64,000 nt of DNA from Scylla paramamosain (taxonomy: Eukaryota > Arthropoda > Malacostraca > Decapoda > Portunidae): NCBI RefSeq assembly GCF_035594125.1, contig NC_087168.1:7556650-7620649 (forward strand). The letters are read 5' to 3'. Made by a program: the position numbers and the translations under genes. This document shows positions 57,051 through 64,000 of the stretch, in pieces (position 1 is the stretch's first letter; each line of letters starts with the position of its first letter). Below the pieces are notes generated by a model that had not been told where the DNA came from, ran no database searches, and saw only the letters and a list, made by a program, of their open reading frames with translations.

Positions 57051-60000
57051 GGAGGCAGTAGACATAGGAGGAGGGGGCAGTAAACACCTGCTGAAACAAT
57101 AATTACTCCCAGTGAGGTCTAAAGCACTGTTCAAGGGGTGCTGTGAACTTATCATTAAACCCAGCTGTGACCTCACTGAATGTTTCCCTTTGTGTCTCAC
57201 AACACAAGGGGGCAGTCACAGCTTGCTCTCTAAAGACAACTCTCTTCCTCCACATAAAACTACAAGCACCTAATAATACACACACCCTTCACTCAAAAAT
57301 TTCATAATTATTATGGCGACTCCTACACCAGCCTCGGAGTCCCAATCTGGGGAGGGGACCATAAATGTCCCCAGGTCAGACTGCCTTTCTGTCAAAGACC
57401 CTAAGTGTCTTGACATCCCCTCAACTTTTTCTTCATTAACTTCTGCAACATTCATGGTCTAAGATCTAATTTTCAATCTGTAGAACACTACCCCTCCTCT
57501 TCTAAACCTCATCTTCTTTTCCTCACTGAAACTCACATGTCTGAGGCAACTGACAGTAGCCCCTTTTCTGTTTCCTCCTACTTTCTCTATCCTCATTTTT
57601 TATCCAAAGCTGGATGTTGCGTTTATGTGTGCAATGACTTAACCTGCTCTCATGCCCACGCTCTTGAATCTTCCGAGTTTTCCACCATCTGGCTACGAAT
57701 AGTCACTCTCAAACTAAATTTATCTGTGCTGTATACCTCTCATCTAACTCCTCTGACTATAAGAAATTCTTTGACTACTTAACTTCCAAAGTGGAGCACA
57801 TTCTGATTCTCTTCCCTTTTGCAGAGATCTCCATTCTTGGAGACTTCAATGTTTACCACCAGTTTTGGCTTCCTCTCCCCTAGTGAACTAGCCTTCAACT
57901 TTGCTAAACTCCACGACCTAGAGCAATTGGTCCAACACCCTACTTGTATTCCTGACCGTCTTGGAGATACACCCAACATTCTTGACCTTTTTCTGATCTC
58001 TAATCCTTCTGCTTATGCTGTCACCCTCTCTTCTCTGTTGGGCTCCTCCGATCACAATCTCATATCTTTGTCTTGTCCTATCGCTCCAATCCCTCCTCAG
58101 GATCCCCGTAAGCGAAGGTGCCTCTGGCGTTTTGCCTCTGCTAATTAGGGAGACCTGAGGAGGTATTTTGCTGATTTTCCTTGGAATGACTACTGCTTCC
58201 ATGTCAGAGACCCATCGTTGTGTGCTGAGCACATAACAGAGGTGATAGTGTCTGGCATGGAAGCGTACATTCCTCACTCTTTTTCTCAACCTAAACCTTC
58301 CAAACCTTGGTTTAACACAGCTTGTTCTCGAGCTATACATGATAGAGAGGTGGCCCACAAAAGGTACTTAAGCCTTCCATCACCAGAATCTCATGCACTT
58401 TATATTTCTGCCCGGAATCATGCCAAGTCTGCTCTCTAACTAGCCAAAAACTCCTTCATTAACAGAAAGTGTCAAAATCTTTCAAGATCTAACTCCCCTC
58501 GTGACTTCTGGCATCTAGCCAAAAATATCTCCAATAACTTTGCTTCTTTCCCTCCTTTGTTTCAACCAGATCACACCACTGCTATCACATCTATTTCTAA
58601 AGCTGAACTCTTCACTCAAACCTTTGCTAAAAACCCTACCTTGGACGATTCAGGGCTTGTTCCTCCCTCTCCTCCACCCTCTGACTACTTCATGCCACCT
58701 ATCAAAATTCTTCGCAATGATGTTTTCCATGCCCTTGCTGGCCTAAACCCTCGGAAGGCTTATGGACCTGACAGGCTCCCTCCTTTTGTTCTCCGAAACT
58801 GTGCCTCTGTGCTTGCACCTTGCCTACTCAAACTCTTTCAGCTCTGTCTGTCAACATCTACCATTCCTTCTTGCTGGAAGTTTGCCTACATTCAGCCTGT
58901 TCCTAAAAAGGGTGACCGTTCTAATCCCTCAAACTACTGTCCTATTGCTTTAATTTCCTGCCTATCTAAAGTTTTTTAATCTATCCTCAACAGGACGATT
59001 CTTAAACATCTATCACTTCACAACTTTCTATCTGATGGCCAGTATGGGTTCCATCAAGGCCACTCTACTGGTGATCTTCTGGCTTTTCTTAATGAGTCTT
59101 GGTCATCCTCTGTTAGAGATTTTGGTGAAACTTTTGCTGTTGCCTTGGACATATCAAAAGCTTTTGATAGAATCTGGCACAAAACTTTAATTTCCAAACT
59201 ATCTTCCTACAGCTTTTATCCTTCTCTCTGCAACTTCATCTCAAGTTTCCTTTCTGATCGTTCTTTTACTGCTATGGTAGACAGTCACTGTTCTAAATCT
59301 ATTAATAGTGGTGTTCCTCAGGGTTCTGTTCTGTCACCGACTCTCTTCTTATTATTCATTAATGATCTTCTAACTTCCTGTCCTATCCACTCCTACGCTG
59401 ATGATACCACCCTGCACTTTTCCATGTCTTTTCATAGACGTCCAACCCTTCAGGAAGTAAACATTTCACGCAGGGAAGTCACAGAACGCTTGACTTCTGA
59501 TCTTTCTAAAATTTCTGTTTGGAGCAGAGCAAACTTGGTATTGTTCAATGCCTCAAAAACTCAATTCCTCCATCTATCAACTCGACACAACCTTCCAGAC
59601 AACTATCCCCTCTTCTTCAATGACATTCAACTGTCCCCTTCTTCTACACTGAACATCCTCCTTTACTTATAATCTGAACTGGAAACTTCACATCTTATCT
59701 CTAGCTAAAACAGCTTCTATGAAGTTAGGCTTTCTGAGATGTCTCTACCAGTTTTTCTCACCCACCCACCCAGCTGCTAACTCTGTACAAGGGCCTTATC
59801 TGTCCATGTATGGAGTATGCTTCACATGTCTGGGGGGGGTTCCACTCGTACTGCTCTTCTAGACAGGGTGGAATCAAAAGCTTTTCATCTCATCAACTCC
59901 TCTCCTCTAACTGACTGCCTCTCTCTCATCGCTGCAATGTTGCATCTCTAGCTATCTTCTACCATTATTTTCATGCCAACTGCTCTTCTGATCTTGCTAA

Positions 60001-60335
60001 CTGCATGCCTCCCCTCCTCCCACAGCCTTGCTGCACAAGACTTTCTTCTTTCTCTCACCCGTATTCTGTCCACCTCTCTAATGCAAGAGTTAACCAGTAT
60101 TCTCAATCATTCATTCCTTTCTCTTGTAAACTCTGGAACTCCCTGCCTGCTTCTGTATTTCCACCTTCCTATGACTTGAATTCCTTCAAGAGAGATTTCA
60201 GATTTCAAGACACTTATCCTTCAATTTTTGACTACCGCTTTGGACCCTTTTTATGGGACTGGCATTTGAGTGGGCATTTTTTTTATCGAATTTTTGTTGC
60301 CCTTGGTCAGTGTCCCTCCTACATAAAAAAAAATA
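57051..60335 (+). mobile_element. Family A retrotransposon, full length but degraded (copy A6)
   Basis: Begins GGAGGCAGTAGACATAGGAG, with a local duplication of the first 20 or so bases (a second GGCAGTAAACACCTGC at 57076). It continues through the 5' UTR, the ATG at 57313, the full EN-RT region and the 3' UTR to an A-tail at 60324-60333. Flanking AAAAATATA on both sides might be a target duplication but is confounded by the tail. It is more diverged than A1/A5. Confidence 0.9.
57313..60230 (+). pseudogene. Family A endonuclease-reverse transcriptase, many lesions (copy A6)
   Basis: Starts MATPTPASESQSGEG. Indels occur near 57697 (endonuclease, after IWLR) and 57870 (loss of the TDHPG segment). 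In-frame stops lie near 58146 (ASAN-stop), 58438 (KSAL-stop) and 58978 (SKVF-stop). A two-codon loss gives [12 protein letters not shown] near 59370, and an 8-bp deletion sits near 59660. The RT core is open at 59145-59672 with [27 protein letters not shown] and [10 protein letters not shown]. The C-terminus (60005-60230) ends in altered text after a small insertion (SFKRDFRFQDTY). Not functional. Confidence 0.88.
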
Positions 60336-60960
60336 TATATATTTGAATTATAATGTTATGAAAAGTCTGAGGATCAGAGCAAAATATTTTTCAAGTTAAC
60401 TCCCTCCCCACATGTTTGAATCCCTTGGCTAATAACACAGGATGGAAGTCTGGAAAAGCAAATAATTCACTGACAAAAATTTTCCTTTATTACACTCTCA
60501 AGAATCAGTCAGTTATAACAGTAAAATAACCCCAAATTTTCCTAGTTTATTTTGGGAAGCATCATAATATAATTTCCAAGGGAATAGAAAAAAAAGCAAA
60601 GCTGGTTGTGACATAGTAGCTGGTATAATTGACCACTATACTAGATCCACTTAAGCTAGATTCCTGGCACCTAGATAGGTTTGTATTGTCACATCTGTTT
60701 GGTTGCACCGCTCTCTCGCTAGCACTCTCATCAGGCCACATCTTGCATGTTCAAGTGAAAAATGTTTCTATATTATATGCCATAGCTCAATTCATATATA
60801 GGAGCAAGTTTTGGTTAACACCATCAGACTTAGCAGTGACTGTAGAATCAAGATGTATTGTGAAAACTGACAAAAAAGAAAAAAAAGGTATTACAACAAG
60901 TTGAACTGTGAAGATGTTAAAAAATTTTTATGCTTTACTTATGCTCACTATTTCCAACAG

Positions 60961-61132
60961 TTGTTCATGAAAGTGGAAATATATTAATACATTACAAAAA
61001 GAAAACTTTTATGAACATGATAAAGAGAGATCCCATTATACCAGCATGTTATAAAAAGAAAAAAAAACAATATGAGATGTCTAAATTAGAGACTATTTTC
61101 TTTACAGTTGATGATACAAGCTTCAGTCTGAG
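60961..61132 (+). other. Candidate internal exon on the plus strand
   Basis: Acceptor-like TTTCCAACAG precedes an open stretch reading VVHESGNILIHYKKKTFMNM, IKRDPIIPACYKKKKKQYEM and SKLETIFFTVDDTSFSLR. A consensus donor (CTGAG|GTGAGTAA) follows. The length (172 bp) is typical of an exon. No partner exon, homologue or repeat copy was recognised. A decayed transposon frame is the alternative. Flanks 60336-60960 and 61140-61530 hold nothing else I recognise. Confidence 0.28.
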
Positions 61133-61533
61133 GTGAGTAAAACTACAAAATTTAAAATGCATGACTTCCTGCACCCTCCAGCTAACACATCTGGGCAGTA
61201 TGATGATGTACAATGATTCAGATGTGCAGAGATGAGTTTGTGAGCACTGGAAGACAACTACCTAGCATTCATTTACTATGCCAATCCTCTTATAAATTGA
61301 ACTCAGTGTTTCTCAGACTCCCATCCTAACAGTGTTACTGCTCATCATTGTACTCGTACTCTATCATCATTTTCTTTTCAAGCATACTTTCAATATAGTA
61401 CAAGTACAGTGTACAGTGCTTTATGTGACTGATTGGTGCTTGGATGAGTTACAGTGTTACTGGTGGCATGTTCTTTCATTCATTGTCGTTGGTGTGGTGT
61501 TGTGTGTGCGACTGACCACATGGTGAATAGATT

Positions 61534-62259
61534 GTGCTTTACTTTGCCTCTCAAGTGCTAACTATGCCTTCCAAGCAGTCAATGAGTTCCAATGCAAGTC
61601 CAACGCAAGTCAATGAATTCCAATGCAGTAAGGCTAAGCAAGCTAGAGTCTGCAATGAAATTATGTCCTATGAAAGAGAACTGACAATATTAGATGCTCT
61701 GCTGCAGAAAGTAAAACAAGATCTAGTGAAGTTAAGAGGTGGAAAGATAACACTATGGAAAGTTGTGAAAGAACTTGGATTTTGCCAGAAGAAAGTGACA
61801 AGTGGAAGGGTTATTCAGATGGAGCAAGAGGATAGCACAAACTCAGTACCTAAGACCGATAGAAAAGAACAGAAAATGTAGCCCACCAAACAATGACCAG
61901 AAGTGTTTCTTGATGAAACAGGGATCAACCAGAATGAATGTGTTGAGATGTGTTGGACAGTGGCTAATGGAGCAGTTGGACCTAAACTTAAAACTGGTAA
62001 AGACTCTAAGTTCAATGTGCTGCACGCAGGAAATGAATAAGGTTTTGTTCAGGGCGCCCTTTTGTTGTTTAAGTCAAAGAATGGGGCCAAGGATGATTAC
62101 CATGATTCAGTGGATAATTATAAATTTAAAAGATGGTTTCAAGAACAACTGCAGCCAAATATGAAAGAAAGATCTTTGATCACATTAGACAGTGCTTCAT
62201 ACCATAGCAAATTTGAAAATAGGTTTCCAACTTGCTACAACAAAAGAATGAAATAATAG
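61534..62259 (+). pseudogene. Tc1/IS630-like DDE transposase
   Basis: An N-terminal frame (from ATG 61564, MPSKQSMSSNASPTQVNEFQ) gives a helix-turn-helix region with AKQARVCNEIMSYER and WKVVKELGFCQKK. After a stop at 61878-61880 the DDE domain continues in shifted frames: NECVEMCWTVANGAVGPKLK, then KFNVLHAGNE, LLFKSKNGAKDDYHDSVDNY, KFKRWFQEQLQPN and SLITLDSASYHSKFENRFP. The W-T/Q … G-G-R-x-I-V-L-H-A-G-x-E-x-G-F … F-K-S-K-x-G-D-Y-H-D-x-M … V-I-V-x-D-N-A-S-Y-H-S order is that of arthropod IS630/Tc1-type transposases. The second Asp (LDSASYHS) survives. The C-terminal acidic residue is not reached, because a 35-bp tandem repeat and copy A7 follow. Frame breaks make it non-functional. Confidence 0.75.
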
Positions 62260-62581
62260 AATGACTCTACTAACAATATACCAAATGATCCATCAGTGGA
62301 ATCTACTAACAGTATGCCAAATGATCCATCACTGGAAGGAGGCAGCAGGCACCTGCCAAAACAATAATTACTCCCAGTAAGGTCTAAAGCACTGCTCAGG
62401 GGGTGCTGTGAACTTATCATTAAACCCAGCTGTGACCTCACTGAACCTTCCCTTTGTGTCTAATGACACAAGGGGGCAGTCACAGCCTGCCCTCTAAAGA
62501 CAACTCTCTTCCTCCACACAAAACTGCAAGCACCTAATAACACACACACACACACCCTTCACTTAAAATTTCAAAATTATT

Positions 62582-64000
62582 ATGGCAACTCCTACACCAG
62601 CCTCGGAGTTTCCATCTGAGGAGGGGACCATAAATGTCCCCAGGTCGGACTGCCCTTCTGTCAACAACCCTAAGTGTCTTGACACCCCCCTCAACTTTTT
62701 CTTCATTAACTTCTGCAACATTCGTGGTCTAAGATCTAATTTTTGATCTGTAGAACACCACCTCTCCTCTTCTAAACCTCATCTTCTTTTCCTCACTGAA
62801 ACTCAGGTGTCTGAGGCAACTGACATTAGCCCCTTTTCTATTCCCTCCTACTTTCTCTATCCTCATTTTCGATCCAAAGCTGGATGTTGCGTTTATGTGC
62901 ACAATGACTTAACCTGCTCTCATGCCCACGCTCTTGAATCTTCCGAATTTTCCATCATCTGGCTATGACTACAGAGTCACTCTCAAACTAAATTTATCTG
63001 TGCTGTAAACCTCTCACCTAACTCCTCTGACTATAAGAAATTATTTGACTACTTAACTTCCAAAGTGGAGCACATTCTGACCCTCTTCCCCTTTGCAGAG
63101 ATCTCCATTCTTGGAGACTTCAATGTTCACCACCAGCTTTGGCTTTCCTCTCCCTTCACTGACCATCCTGGTGAACTAACCTTCAACTTTGCTATCCTCC
63201 ACAACCTAGAGCAATTGGTGCAACACCCTACTCATATTCCTGACCGTCTTGGAGATACACCCAACATTCTTGACCTTTTCCTGACCTCTAATCCTTCTGC
63301 TTCTGCTGTCACCCTCTCTTCTCCGTTGGGCTCCTCCAATCACAATCTCATATCTGTATCTTGTCCTATCACTCCAATCCCTCCTCAGGATCACTCTAAG
63401 CGAAGGTACATCTGGCATTTTGCCTCTGCTGGTTGGGGTGACCTGAGGAGGTATTTTGCTGGTTTTCCTTGCAATGACTTCTGCTTCCATGTCAGACACC
63501 CATCTTTGTGTGCTGAGTGCATAACAGAGGTGATAGTATCTGGCATGGAGGCGTACATTTCTCACACTTTTTCTCGACCTAAACCTTCCAAACCTTGGTT
63601 TAACACAGCTTGTTCTAATGCTATACATGATAGAGAGGTGGCCCACAAAAGGTACTCATGCCTTCCATCATCAGAATCTCATGCACTTTATATTTCTGCC
63701 CAAAACCATGCCAAGTCTGTTCTCCAACTAGCCAAAAACTCCTTCATTAACAGAAAGTGTCAAAATCTTTCAAGATCTAACTCCCCTTGTGGGTCCCTGC
63801 TGGCCCACAAAAGGTACTCATGCCTTCCATCACCAGAATCTCATGCACTTTATATTTCTGCCCAAAACCATGCCAAGTCTGTTCTCCAACTAGCCAAAAA
63901 CTCCTTCATTAACAGAAAGTGTCAAAATCTTTCAAGATCTAACTCCCCTCGTGATTTCTGGCATCTAGCTAAAAACACCTCCAATGACTTTGCTTCTTCT
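62582..64000 (+). pseudogene. Family A endonuclease ORF, 5' part (copy A7)
   Basis: Endonuclease motifs [12 protein letters not shown] (then stop), [26 protein letters not shown] (63105-63146) and SSNHNLIS (SDHN changed to SNHN, a lost catalytic Asp) are visible, followed by the linker with [19 protein letters not shown]. The window ends before the RT. It is non-functional because of the early stop, the frameshift and the Asp change. Confidence 0.85.
63639..63962 (+). repeat. 162-bp in-frame tandem duplication inside copy A7
   Basis: TGGCCCACAAAAGGTACTCA occurs at 63639 and again at 63801. The units are nearly identical (one C/T difference early on, TTGT/TCGT late), and the first ends in about 10 bp of foreign filler (GGGTCCCTGC). 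It spans 54 codons of the linker. Confidence 0.92.

Larger units (their letters stand above)
62338..64000 (+). mobile_element. Family A retrotransposon, cut by the window end (copy A7)
   Basis: Begins GGAGGCAGCAGGCACCTGCC directly after a 35-bp direct repeat (TCTACTAACA… twice, 62264-62336). The 5' UTR, ATG at 62582 (MATPTPASEF) and endonuclease region follow. A TGA near 62744 (NF-stop-SVEH) and an indel near 62967 break the frame. The linker region contains a 162-bp tandem duplication. It continues past 64000. Confidence 0.9.

Overview
This is animal nuclear DNA, most probably from a decapod crustacean such as a swimming crab. That assignment is inference. It rests on the very long (GA)n, (AT)n and (CA)n microsatellites, the dense intron-like AT-rich DNA with spliced exons, and the mix of non-LTR retrotransposons and TA-flanked DNA transposons. 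No bacterial operons, rRNA, tRNA or CRISPR arrays are visible.

The host gene is almost hidden. Three minus-strand exons, at 48805-48983, 39788-39999 and 20467-20666, have consensus splice sites. They join in perfect codon phase (2 nt + 1 nt, then 1 nt + 2 nt), giving a 196-residue C-terminus followed by a stop and AATAAA signals. The layout resembles the C-terminal third of Misato/DML1 (MSTO1), a tubulin-related protein. The introns are about 8.8 and 19.1 kb and are filled with transposons.

Mobile elements dominate. Family A is a poly(A)-tailed non-LTR retrotransposon with one EN-RT ORF and a 240-nt 5' UTR. It has eight copies: 11635-14927(-), 23020-24371(+), 37596-39542 (inverted/sense composite), 43660-44341(-), 49055-49775(-, relic), 52947-56002(-, uninterrupted RT frame), 57051-60335(+), 62338-64000(+, cut by the window end). 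Family B is a CR1-like two-ORF element with a short 3' repeat motif and (CA)n tail: 25548-29566(+), 32664-36162(+), 45236-47530(-). Fragments of three or more further LINE lineages lie at 7.4, 7.8, 11.1, 37.2, 49.9, 50.8 and 56.0-56.4 kb.

DNA transposons include two Tigger/pogo-like transposase relics (1.4-3.9 kb), a TIR-complete jerky/pogo-like element (4416-6126), a 723-bp TA-flanked element (10188-10910), HARBI1-like fragments, a piggyBac N-terminus (43.0-43.6 kb), a Tc1/IS630-like transposase (61.5-62.3 kb), foldback elements, and several copies of Tigger-type non-autonomous elements. Several insertions are nested: A1 splits a Tigger-type repeat, B1 abuts another copy, A4 follows piggyBac, A7 follows Tc1. 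Simple repeats add about 1.9 kb by my tally. The window reads as the 3' end of one host gene in a layered transposon graveyard, with A1, A5 and B3 as the youngest-looking insertions.
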